A stretch of DNA of 64,000 bases from RI-43 sp033764725 (GTDB lineage Bacteria > Pseudomonadota > Alphaproteobacteria > Caulobacterales > Aquidulcibacteraceae), in assembly GCA_033764725.1 (NCBI GenBank), contig JANRIR010000021.1:1-64000 (forward strand). Direction: 5' to 3'. Position numbers and translations under genes: made by a program. Below, in pieces: positions 15,729 through 24,061 of the stretch. The notes under the pieces are model-generated. The model ran no database searches and was not told the DNA's origin. It was given only the letters and a program-made list of their open reading frames with translations. The stretch's first letter is position 1; each line of letters opens with the position of its first letter.

Positions 15729-16351
15729 GCTTGCTGTTCCGGTGAAAGATCGAGAACGAACGCATCCGGATGATGGAAATCCGGCTGCGCGACGGGATGC
15801 GCCAGCGCCCAGTACGTCTTCGCGCCGCGCACGTCTTCGATGACCGCAGCGAGCGCCAGGCGCCACGGCGCGTGGGCGTCGAGCGCGCTTGCCAGGTCAA
15901 TCTGCACGGCGAGCTCAAAACCGTCGCTCGGCCCTCGCGCAGGCGAGGGACCATCGCGGTCAAGAGGCGTCGACGCCCTGTCGTTGGGATGGGCCCTCGT
16001 CTGCGCGAGGTCCGAACGGGAGACGCCGAAGGTCGGCGCCACGCCATCGAGATCGCGCATGCCTTCGCGCGTGCGGTCGAAGCGGTAGGCGGCCCATTGC
16101 GTGGAGGGCGAGAAATTCAGCTCGACATAGGCCGCCTCGCCGGGCCGGCGCAGGAAGGCTTCGAAGCAGGTGGTTTTCCACAAGCCGTCGGCGTGTTCCG
16201 ACGCGCGCAGCGGCGGCCAGACGATCGCGCCAGGATCGCCCGACGCCTGATAACGCAGCCGCAGCAGCGCGCCGGTGCGCTCCACATCGACCGCGATCGC
16301 GGTCGCCGGCGAGGCCGGACCGGCGGGATGGGGTGAAAGCGCGCAACGCAT
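15725..16351 (-). CDS. DOMON-like domain protein with an in-frame repeat insertion
   Basis: 208-residue protein with a DOMON-like beta-sandwich of the type found in alphaproteobacteria. Conserved-looking segments are DGLWKTTCFEAFLRRPGEAAYVELNF, SPSTQWAAYRFDRTREGM and KTYWALAHPVAQPDFHHPDAFVLDL (each only partly quoted family blocks). Such folds bind haem or sugars; the ligand here is unknown. Residues 111-142, rich in Arg, Pro, Asp and Ser, interrupt the fold between APTFGV and GFELAVQIDL. The DNA there (15926-16021, 96 bp) is a chain of three hairpins like the repeat families in intergenic space. The start at 16351 is the first sensible ATG. It is operon partner and upstream gene of the NamZ-like protein (4-bp overlap). 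Confidence 0.72.
   Translation of the reverse strand: MRCALSPHPAGPASPATAIAVDVERTGALLRLRYQASGDPGAIVWPPLRASEHADGLWKTTCFEAFLRRPGEAAYVELNFSPSTQWAAYRFDRTREGMRDLDGVAPTFGVSRSDLAQTRAHPNDRASTPLDRDGPSPARGPSDGFELAVQIDLASALDAHAPWRLALAAVIEDVRGAKTYWALAHPVAQPDFHHPDAFVLDLSPEQQA
15926..16021. repeat. Three-hairpin element inside a coding sequence
   Basis: A 96-bp, 32-codon segment. Stem 1 is CCCTCGC-GCAG-GCGAGGG (15932-15948). The middle part has an outer CCATC/GATGG pair around the palindrome GGCGTCGACGCC. Stem 3 is CCTCG...CGAGG extended by flanking GG/CC (15992-16012). Length and three-stem layout match families C and D. Because the length is a multiple of three and no stop is created, the host gene stays open. 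Confidence 0.6.
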
Positions 16352-16500
16352 GCGCCTGTGTTCCGCCGCGCCGCCGCAATGATCAAGCCTGCGCACACGC
16401 GAAGGTCGATCGGAGCGATTCACGAACCGCGCAAAACTGACTACACCTGTGCGGGAAATGCCTCGCGCCCCGGCCCCCATTCTCACCACGCCCACAGACC

Positions 16501-16598
16501 ATCATCACCCCGGACAGGCGGAGCCTGATCCGGGGTCCATGTCCGCCCGCGACGGACACATGGGCCCCGGTCCTCGCTCCGCGAGACCGGGGCGATGG
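16501..16598. repeat. Family C three-hairpin repeat, copy 2 (divergent)
   Basis: Stems CACCCCGGAC...GATCCGGGGT, CCATGTCCG...CGGACACATGG and CCCCGGT...ACCGGGG in 98 bp, ending GGCGATGG as the other copies end GGTGATGG. It lies between the divergent DOMON-like gene and cmk, so it is in a promoter region. The remaining bases of this 273-bp gap show no gene. Confidence 0.75.
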
Positions 16599-16624
16599 TC
16601 CGTTGTTGAAACCGGTCCCCCGCC

Positions 16625-17251
16625 ATGATCATCGCCGTCGACGGCCCCACTGCATCGGGAAAAGGCACGGTCTCAAAGCGGCTTGCGGCGCACTACGGCC
16701 TGCCGGTGCTCGACACCGGCGCCATCTATCGCGCCGTGGGGCTGGCCGTGCTCGACGCCGGCGGCGACCCGGCCGCCGCCGCCGCCGCCGAGGACGCCGC
16801 CCGCGCGCTCGACCTCTCAGCCATCGACGAAAGCCGCATCCGCACCTCGGCCGTCGGCGGCGCGGCTTCGGTGGTCGCCGCCATCCCCGCCGTGCGCGCC
16901 GCCCTGCTCGACGCGCAGCGCGCCTTCGCCCGACAGCCCGGCGGCGCCGTGCTCGACGGGCGCGACATCGGCACGGTCGTGGCGCCCTTCGCCGACGTGA
17001 AGCTGTACGTGACCGCAACCCTGCCGGTGCGCGCCGAACGCCGCTTCAAGGAGCTGCGCGCCGCTGGCGAAGCCGTGACGCTCGATCAGGTGGAGGCCAT
17101 GATCGCCGCCCGTGACGCCCGCGATTCCAGCCGCGACGCCGCCCCTGCCGTTCAGGCGCCAGACGCGCACGTCGTCGACACCACTGATTTGACCATCGAG
17201 GAGGCCGTCGCGGCGGCGCGCGCCTTTGTGGACCAAGCGCTCCGGCGCTGA
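16625..17251 (+). CDS. cmk: Cytidylate kinase
   Basis: Phosphorylates CMP and dCMP with ATP in pyrimidine nucleotide salvage. 208 aa. It has the P-loop GPTASGKGTVSKRLA (the usual second position Ala-Gly is replaced by Thr-Ala-Ser-Gly), LDTGAIYRAVGLAVL, AVLDGRDIGTVVAPFADVK (CMP/lid region) and DARDSSRDAAP near the lid. The C-terminal VVDTTDLTIEEAV motif is typical. rpsA follows after a 203-bp leader; the aroA-cmk-rpsA-ihfB order is conserved in proteobacteria, although here aroA is separated by two inverted genes. Confidence 0.96.
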   Translation: MIIAVDGPTASGKGTVSKRLAAHYGLPVLDTGAIYRAVGLAVLDAGGDPAAAAAAEDAARALDLSAIDESRIRTSAVGGAASVVAAIPAVRAALLDAQRAFARQPGGAVLDGRDIGTVVAPFADVKLYVTATLPVRAERRFKELRAAGEAVTLDQVEAMIAARDARDSSRDAAPAVQAPDAHVVDTTDLTIEEAVAAARAFVDQALRR

Positions 17252-17318
17252 ATGCGCGCTCCAGCCTTGCCGTGATGGGCTGGAGTTCTTATACACACGC
17301 CGTCCAAGACCGCCCGGC

Positions 17319-17403
17319 GCCCCGCCGGGGCGGCGTTCTGCGTTCGCAGATCGACCGCGCGCCTTGGGAAAATCGAGCACAGGACGGCCCCATGGTGGGG
17401 CCG
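17319..17403 (+). promoter_or_regulatory. Structured leader of rpsA
   Basis: Two hairpins lie between cmk and rpsA. The first is GCCCC-GCC-GGGGC (17319-17331). The second is CGGCCCCA-TGG-TGGGGCCG (17385-17403), a perfect 8-bp stem 51 bp before the start codon. S1 of E. coli represses its own mRNA through a structured leader; a similar role here is an inference. No T tract follows either stem, so a plain terminator for cmk is less likely. Confidence 0.45.
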
Positions 17404-17454
17404 AGACCGCCGGAGCCAACCGGTCGGCCTGAACCTTTGGAGCACCGCATTTCA

Positions 17455-19158
<1,704 letters not shown>

Positions 19159-19188
19159 TTGAAGCGGCGATTACACAAAACCCGAATT

Positions 19189-19233
19189 GGGGCCGGTTTC
19201 CCGTACGCTGGGAGGCCGGCCCTATTTCTTTTT
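19189..19233 (+). terminator. Intrinsic terminator of rpsA
   Basis: GGGGCCGG (19189-19196) pairs with CCGGCCC (19216-19222), with inner TCCC/GGGA pairing, followed by the T-rich run TATTTCTTTTT (19223-19233). It starts 31 bp after the rpsA stop. A classical Rho-independent terminator that should uncouple ihfB from rpsA. Confidence 0.85.
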
Positions 19234-19320
19234 GAATCAGCGACTTCCCCGCTTGGCGCCCAGGCCATGTCGATGCAACATGACGTTGCGGGCCGTCCAT
19301 CCCGCCGGCGGGGGCGCGCC

Positions 19321-19614
19321 ATGCTGAAATCGGAACTGATCGCACGGCTGCAACACGATTTCCGGCATCTGCCCGCCGCCAAGGTCGAGCGCGCGATCGA
19401 GTGTTTGTTCGAGGACGTCAGCCAAGCCTTGATCGAGGGCCGCCGGGTCGAGCTGCGTGGCTTTGGAGCGTTTTCCGTGCGCGTGCGCGATCCGCGCCAG
19501 GGCCGCAATCCGCGCACCGGGGAATCCGTCGCCGTGCCGACCAAGCGCGTGCCGTTCTTCAAGCCCGGCAAGGAATTGCGCATGGCCGTCAACGGCGGCG
19601 TCGACACCGATTAG
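19321..19614 (+). CDS. ihfB: Integration host factor beta subunit (HU/IHF family)
   Basis: 97-residue DNA-bending protein that pairs with IHF alpha and acts in transcription, recombination and replication control. It starts MLKSELIARLQ, has the helical dimerisation part VERAIECLFEDVSQALIEG, then GRRVELRGFGAFSVRVRDPR and the beta-arm GRNPRTGESVAVPTKRVPFFKPGKEL. The arm-tip NPRTGE with proline is the intercalating site. Its place right after rpsA is the conserved site of ihfB rather than hup. The start at 19321 is set by the family; a weak Shine-Dalgarno and an in-frame upstream ATG leave slight doubt. Confidence 0.94.
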   Translation: MLKSELIARLQHDFRHLPAAKVERAIECLFEDVSQALIEGRRVELRGFGAFSVRVRDPRQGRNPRTGESVAVPTKRVPFFKPGKELRMAVNGGVDTD

Positions 19615-19622
19615 ATTACGCC

Positions 19623-19720
19623 CCCCGCAAAGCGCGCAGCGCTTATGCGGGGCCCAGCCGAGAGGGGCGCGCCCTTCTGGGCTGGGCCCCGGATAACGGC
19701 TCCGCCGTTTCCGGGGAGCG
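19623..19720. repeat. Family D three-hairpin repeat, copy 1
   Basis: 98 bp. Stem 1 is CCCCGCA-AAGCGC-GCA-GCGCTT-A-TGCGGGG. Stem 2 is GGCCCAGC...GCTGGGCC with a variable loop. Stem 3 is CCCCGGATAACGGC-TCCG-CCGTTTCCGGGG, ending in AGCG. It starts 9 bp after the ihfB stop. Confidence 0.93.
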
Positions 19721-19733
19721 GCTATGCCCCGCT

Positions 19734-19831
19734 CCCCGCAAAGCACGCAGCGCTTATGCGGGGGCCAGCTGAGAGGGGCGCAACCTTCAAGGCTGGACCC
19801 CGGATAACGGCTTCGCCGTTTCCGGGGAGCG
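19734..19831. repeat. Family D three-hairpin repeat, copy 2
   Basis: 98 bp, same orientation as copy 1 and 13 bp after it. Differences are concentrated in the middle loop (GAGAGGGGCGCAACCTTCAAG region), while stems 1 and 3 are nearly identical. It ends 21 bp before the GIY-YIG start codon, just upstream of its ribosome-binding site. Confidence 0.93.
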
Positions 19832-19852
19832 CGGAGAGGAGTGGAAGGACAT

Positions 19853-20149
19853 ATGCGACAAGAGGCCGGCGGCTGGACCTACATCCTCGCCAGCGGCCGC
19901 ATCGGCACGCTCTACACAGGCTCGACGCGCGACCTGCTGCGGCGCGCGCACGAGCACCGCGAAGGCCTGCTCCCGGGCTTCACCCGCAAATACGGCGTCA
20001 CGCGCCTTGTATGGTTCGAGCCGCACGACAGCGTCGCTGCAGCCTACGCCCGCGAGCAAAAGATCAAGAAGTGGCGCCGCGCCTGGAAGATCGCCCTCAT
20101 CGAAGACATGAACCCGCACTGGGAAGATCTTTATCCGCGCCTGCTCTAA
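19853..20149 (+). CDS. GIY-YIG nuclease domain protein, single domain
   Basis: 98-residue stand-alone GIY-YIG domain of the YhbQ/UPF0213-like type. Catalytic elements: Tyr10 in WTYIL (GIY motif), Tyr21-Thr22-Gly23 (the YIG motif as YTG), Arg30/Arg31 in DLLRRAHEH, Glu56 in WFEPHD and Asn87 near the end. KIKKWRRAWKIALIE is the usual basic helix. Such enzymes cut DNA at one metal site; the biological substrate of this type is not known. The ATG at 19853 with GGAAGG four bases upstream is preferred to a GTG at 19841. Two family D repeats lie directly upstream and two downstream, all in the same orientation, copy 3 beginning 5 bp after the stop. This close link suggests that repeats and nuclease may be functionally tied. 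Confidence 0.9.
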   Translation: MRQEAGGWTYILASGRIGTLYTGSTRDLLRRAHEHREGLLPGFTRKYGVTRLVWFEPHDSVAAAYAREQKIKKWRRAWKIALIEDMNPHWEDLYPRLL

Positions 20150-20154
20150 CCGCT

Positions 20155-20253
20155 CCCCGCAAAGCGCGCAGCGCTTATGCGGGGCCCAGCTGAGAGGGGG
20201 CGCCCCCTACTAGGCTGGGCCCCGGATAACGGCTGCGCCGTTTCCGGGGAGCG
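20155..20253. repeat. Family D three-hairpin repeat, copy 3
   Basis: 99 bp, same orientation, beginning 5 bp after the GIY-YIG stop codon. All three stems are kept; the middle loop reads GAGAGGGGGCGCCCCCTACTAG.. in part and differs from the other copies. Its stems could also stabilise the nuclease transcript 3' end. Confidence 0.93.
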
Positions 20254-20290
20254 GCTGATTTTTCTGGCGCCGAGGCGTGGTGCGCACGTT

Positions 20291-20388
20291 CCCCGCAAAG
20301 CGCGCAGCGCTTATGCGGGGCCCAGCGGAGAGGGGTGCGCCCGTCTGGGCTGGACCCCGGATAACGGCTGCGCCGTTTCCGGGGAGCG
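20291..20388. repeat. Family D three-hairpin repeat, copy 4
   Basis: 98 bp, same orientation. Its last base touches the stop codon of the minus-strand outer membrane protein gene (20389-20391), so it forms that gene's 3' untranslated end. Between copies 3 and 4 are 37 unrelated bases. Confidence 0.93.
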
Positions 20389-21723
20389 TTAGAAGGAATA
20401 GGTCAAATCAAGCACGGAATAGAGCGTATCGCCGCTGCCGTTGGCGTTGGGCGCGCGGGCGAAGAACGGGCCCTTGTCGAGATGCACGACAGCGCCTTCC
20501 AGGCGTACGCGGTCCGGCGCGAGCCAGGCGCGGACGCGCAGCTCGACCTGCTCGCCCGCATCGACGCCCGCCGCGCCTGAAGGATCGCGCGCGCCGGTGG
20601 TCGAGAACGCGTCGAAGCGCGACTCCAACGCGAGGCCGCGCCACACGGCCATCAGGTCCCACCGTGGGCTGGGCTGCGCCTCGAACCGCACCGCCGGCGC
20701 GGCGAGGTTGGCGCGGCCGACCGCGTTGTAGAGCCCCGACGGCGCTATCTCCGCGCGGCGCATGCCGAACAGCGTGTCGAAGCGCTCAAAGTCGCCGCCA
20801 GGATCGTCGCCGCTGGCGACATCGTATTCCACCGACAGCCGCGGCCGCCACGGCGCGTCCCAGGTGCGCCCGATCTCGGCATGGAGAAACCAGGCCGCGA
20901 CGTCTTGGCGGGGCGCGTTGAGCGCTGCGCTGACGCTGATCTCTCCCCATTGCCGAAAGCCTTCGACATCGTGGTCCCAGGCGCCGCGCGCGGGGTCGCG
21001 GAAGGCGCGCAGGCCCGCCGTGTGCAGCCGGCGATCGCGCGTCTGGCTCCCGCTGCGATCCCTTTCGACGAAATAGAAATACGACCCCTGCAGCGACGGC
21101 CCGTTGGGGGCCGACGCCCATGTCGCGACACCGCCGAACACCTGCTGGGCGGCGCTTTCGTGATCGACCCGAATGGCCGCATCGCGCAGGTCGTCGAGAT
21201 TGTCGGGCCGGCGGATCTGTGGCGATGCTGCGATCGCAGCGAGGCTCGCGCCGCCGCGTTCGAGATCGAGCCGCACACCGGTATAGCCGTTGGTCGTGTT
21301 GCGAAAATCATCCGCCGCCACCAAACGGCGCGAGCCGAGATTGATCATGAAGCGGCCGATCTGCACAGCCCCCTCCATGCCGCCCGCTTCGAACGGCCGC
21401 CGCGCATAAAGCTGCACCAGCTCCAGCGCATTGACGTCGTTGGTGGTGATCGGCGCGTCGTCCTCGGCGCCAAAAACGCGGCTGTCATAGAGCTCGCCTG
21501 CGACCGTCCAGCCGCCGGCGTCCGTCTCGGCGAAAATCCGCGTGCGCAGGCCGAAGAGATCGTCCGCCGGCGACACGCCGGCGCGCGGCGCATTGGCGAT
21601 GGATTCCGTCCGCAGCCGCACCGAACCGCTGACGCGCAGGCCGGATGCGTCGCCGTCCTGCGCCAAAGCCGCGCCGGCCCACCAGAGCGGCGCCATCGCC
21701 GCAACCGCCATCATGTGTCGCAT
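20389..21723 (-). CDS. Alginate-export-domain outer membrane beta-barrel protein
   Basis: 444-residue exported protein: a signal peptide MRHMMAVAAMAPLWWAGAAL with cleavage near ALAQ-DG, then a long run of amphipathic beta-strands ending in the C-terminal aromatic signature LTYSF of outer membrane barrels. Segments such as VQIGRFMINLGSRRLVAADDFRNT and NGYTGVRLDLE match the AlgE-type alginate export domain (PF13372) found in many non-alginate producers. Its cargo is unknown. The start at 21723 is chosen from the signal peptide; an internal Met 9 bases later is an alternative. It is divergent from mscL with a gap of about 150 bp. Confidence 0.85.
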   Translation of the reverse strand: MRHMMAVAAMAPLWWAGAALAQDGDASGLRVSGSVRLRTESIANAPRAGVSPADDLFGLRTRIFAETDAGGWTVAGELYDSRVFGAEDDAPITTNDVNALELVQLYARRPFEAGGMEGAVQIGRFMINLGSRRLVAADDFRNTTNGYTGVRLDLERGGASLAAIAASPQIRRPDNLDDLRDAAIRVDHESAAQQVFGGVATWASAPNGPSLQGSYFYFVERDRSGSQTRDRRLHTAGLRAFRDPARGAWDHDVEGFRQWGEISVSAALNAPRQDVAAWFLHAEIGRTWDAPWRPRLSVEYDVASGDDPGGDFERFDTLFGMRRAEIAPSGLYNAVGRANLAAPAVRFEAQPSPRWDLMAVWRGLALESRFDAFSTTGARDPSGAAGVDAGEQVELRVRAWLAPDRVRLEGAVVHLDKGPFFARAPNANGSGDTLYSVLDLTYSF

Positions 21724-21874
21724 ACGCCGCACGCCCGAGGAGACGCGGTTTCCCGCCTGTCGGCAACGCTTGGGCCGTGCGGCCGGGATCGGGAGGTTGC
21801 ATTCCCCGCCGGGCGACTTTAGCGGAAGGCGCAGGCGCGCTTCAAGCGAACCCGCGGCCTGACGGAGATCGGAA

Positions 21875-22309
21875 ATGTTGAAAGAGTTCCGCGATTTCGC
21901 GATGCGCGGCAATGTCGTGGACCTCGCCGTCGGCGTGATCATCGGGGCGGCCTTCGGCACGATCGTCTCCTCGCTGGTGGACGATGTGATCATGCCGCCG
22001 ATCGGCCTGATGCTGGCCGGCATCGATTTCTCGACGCTCAAGATCGTGCTGCAGCAGGCCGCGCCGGCGGTCGGCGTCGAGGGCGGGCCGGCCTATGTCG
22101 CGGCCAAACCCGAAGTCGCCATCAATTACGGCAAGTTCATCAATGCGATGATCAAGTTCATCATCGTCGCCTGGGTGCTGTTCCTGATCATCAAGGGCAT
22201 GAACAGCATGAAGAAGGCCGAAGCCGCGGCGCCCGCCCCGCCGCCGGAGCCCACAGCCGACCAAAAGCTGCTCGCGGAGATACGCGACCTGCTCAAAGCG
22301 CGCGGCTGA
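21875..22309 (+). CDS. mscL: Large-conductance mechanosensitive channel
   Basis: Inner-membrane pore opened by membrane tension to release solutes on osmotic downshock. 144 aa. It has the amphipathic N-helix MLKEFRDFAMRGN, TM1 VVDLAVGVIIGAAFGTIVSSLVDD, the loop MPPIGLMLAGIDF, TM2 around FINAMIKFIIVAWVLFLIIKGMN, and a C-terminal cytoplasmic helix ADQKLLAEIRDLLKARG after an Ala/Pro linker. All family elements are in place. The following glycosyltransferase starts 9 bp after the stop, so they may be co-transcribed. Confidence 0.97.
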   Translation: MLKEFRDFAMRGNVVDLAVGVIIGAAFGTIVSSLVDDVIMPPIGLMLAGIDFSTLKIVLQQAAPAVGVEGGPAYVAAKPEVAINYGKFINAMIKFIIVAWVLFLIIKGMNSMKKAEAAAPAPPPEPTADQKLLAEIRDLLKARG

Positions 22310-22318
22310 GCGGCGCCG

Positions 22319-23410
22319 ATGCGCATCGTGATGGCGGATTCCGGCGTCGCGTTCGATGGCCTGACGCCGCTGGAACGCCCGCTCGGCGGCGCCGAAAGCG
22401 CCTTCATCGCGCTCGCCGAGGCGCTGGCGCAGGAGGGCGCGGACGTGACGGCCTACGCCGCCGCCGCGCGGCCGATGACGCATGCCGGCGTGCGCTGGCG
22501 GCCGAACGAGACGCTGGCGAACGTCCGCGCCACGCGCCAGCTCGAGTGCGACCTGTTCATCGCCAATCGCGATCCCGCGCTCATGCGCGTGCCGCTCAAT
22601 CCGCGCCGGCTGGCGTTCTGGCTGCACAATCCAGCGACCTTCCTGTCCAAGCCGCGCTTCGCGCTGCGCATCCTGGCCAAGCGCCCCACTTTGGTGTTCG
22701 CCGGGCCTGCGCACGCCGCGACTGCGCCGTTCTGGGCGCGCCTGCTGCCGTGCGAGCAAATCCCGCTTGGCGTCGAGCACGCCTTTCTCGAGACGCGCCG
22801 CGCGCCGGGAACGCCGCCGCCGCGGGCGGTGTTCGCGTCCAACCCCTTGCGTGGGCTCGCGCCGCTGACCCGCCTGTGGCGCGACCGCATCCGCCCCGCC
22901 GTACCCGACGCCGAGCTGCACGTGTTCTCCGGCCCGCAGGTCTACGCCGCCGGCGGCGCCCGCAGCGCAGCGATGCGCGCCGTGCTGGCCGAGGCGGCGC
23001 AGACCCCAGGCGTGATCGTGCGCGAGCCTGTGGCCAAGCCGGCCTTGGCCGAAGCGCTGGGGGCCATGCGGGCGATGCTCTATCTCGGCGATCCGGGCGA
23101 AACCTTCTGCCTCGCGGTGGCGGAGGCGCAGGCGATGGGCGCGCCGGCGATCGTGCGCCCGGTCGGGGCGGTCGGCGAGCGGGTCGAGCACGGGATCACC
23201 GGCACGGTCGCGGGCGACGACAAGAGCTTCGCCGACGCCGCGATCCGCATCCTCACCGACGACGCGCTGTGGGCCCGGCAATCGCGCGCCGCGCTCGCCC
23301 GGCGGGCCACGTTGGACTGGCGCATCGCGGCGCGCCGGTTCCTGGCCTTGGCCCCCGCCGAGGCCGCCGCACCGCCCGAATTGCCCCAGCGCCAGGCCGC
23401 CTCTACATGA
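22319..23410 (+). CDS. Glycosyltransferase family 4-like protein
   Basis: 363-residue GT-B type protein. The N-part has GVAFDGLTPLERPLGGAESAF, where the PLGGAE motif is common in this group, and LAFWLHNPATFLSK. The C-part has PAVPDAELHVFSGPQVY, then MLYLGDPGETFCLAVAEAQ as the E-x7-E nucleotide-sugar binding segment and GAPAIVRPVGAVGERVEHGITG. The sugar and acceptor are unknown. It lies between mscL (9 bp upstream) and trpF (6 bp downstream), so it appears to belong to the same plus-strand run, although no role in tryptophan synthesis is implied. Confidence 0.85.
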   Translation: MRIVMADSGVAFDGLTPLERPLGGAESAFIALAEALAQEGADVTAYAAAARPMTHAGVRWRPNETLANVRATRQLECDLFIANRDPALMRVPLNPRRLAFWLHNPATFLSKPRFALRILAKRPTLVFAGPAHAATAPFWARLLPCEQIPLGVEHAFLETRRAPGTPPPRAVFASNPLRGLAPLTRLWRDRIRPAVPDAELHVFSGPQVYAAGGARSAAMRAVLAEAAQTPGVIVREPVAKPALAEALGAMRAMLYLGDPGETFCLAVAEAQAMGAPAIVRPVGAVGERVEHGITGTVAGDDKSFADAAIRILTDDALWARQSRAALARRATLDWRIAARRFLALAPAEAAAPPELPQRQAAST

Positions 23411-23416
23411 TGGGCC

Positions 23417-24061
23417 ATGGCTGAAGCCAAAATCTGCGGCGTCAAGGACGCCCCCGCTTTAGACGCCGCCATCGCCGGCGGGGCGCGGTACATCGGGTTG
23501 ATTTTCTTCCCAAAAAGCCCGCGCCATGTGACCTTTGAGGCGGCCCAGGCGCTGGCGGCGCGCGCCCGCGGCCGGGCCCAGATCGTGGCGGTCACGGTCG
23601 ACGCCGACGACGCCGCGCTCGCCGCCATCCAGGCCGCGGCCGCCCCCGATTGGCTGCAGCTGCATGGCGCCGAGCCGCCCCCGCGCGTCGCCGCGGCCCG
23701 CCGCTTCGCCCGCAACGGGACGATCAAGGCGCTGCCGGTGGCGACCCGCGCCGATCTCACCGCCGCCGACGCCTATGCCGGCGCCGCCGACATGCTGTTG
23801 TTCGACGCCAAGCCGCCGCCGGGGGCCGGCCTGCCCGGGGGCAACGGCGCCGCGTTCGACTGGCCGATCCTGGCTGGACGCCGCCTGCCCCGGCCCTGGT
23901 TTTTGTCCGGCGGCTTGACCGCAGACAACGTCCGCGAGGCGATCGCCGCCGCCGGGGCGACCCAGGTCGATACGTCCTCTGGCGTGGAAAGCGCCCCCGG
24001 CGTAAAGGATTTGGAGCGTATCGCCGCCTTTCTGGCCGCCGCCCGCCAACCCCCCGCATGA
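23417..24061 (+). CDS. trpF: Phosphoribosylanthranilate isomerase
   Basis: TIM-barrel enzyme of tryptophan synthesis that converts PRA to CdRP by Amadori rearrangement. 214 aa. Catalytic Cys7 in AKICGVKD and the general acid Asp127-like residue in LLFDAKPPPGAGLPGGNG are visible, along with LQLHGAEPP and the phosphate-binding end FLSGGLTADNVREAI and VDTSSGVESAPGVKDLERI. trpB begins inside the stop codon (ATGA overlap), so translation is coupled. Only trpF, trpB and trpA are here; the trpE/G/D/C genes must be elsewhere, as is usual in this class. Confidence 0.95.
   Translation: MAEAKICGVKDAPALDAAIAGGARYIGLIFFPKSPRHVTFEAAQALAARARGRAQIVAVTVDADDAALAAIQAAAAPDWLQLHGAEPPPRVAAARRFARNGTIKALPVATRADLTAADAYAGAADMLLFDAKPPPGAGLPGGNGAAFDWPILAGRRLPRPWFLSGGLTADNVREAIAAAGATQVDTSSGVESAPGVKDLERIAAFLAAARQPPA

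Noticed and set aside
19853..20149. GIY-YIG gene as a homing endonuclease of a group I intron
   Set aside because: There is no split host gene, no intron core structure, and the protein has only the nuclease domain without a DNA-binding module.
19623..20388. Four regularly placed repeats considered as a CRISPR array
   Set aside because: Units are about 98 bp, strongly self-complementary, spaced 13, 323 and 37 bp apart, and enclose a gene; no short repeat with uniform spacers and no cas genes.
21724..22041. N-terminal extension of the alginate-export-like protein across mscL
   Set aside because: It would overlap mscL antisense and hide the clear signal peptide at 21723.
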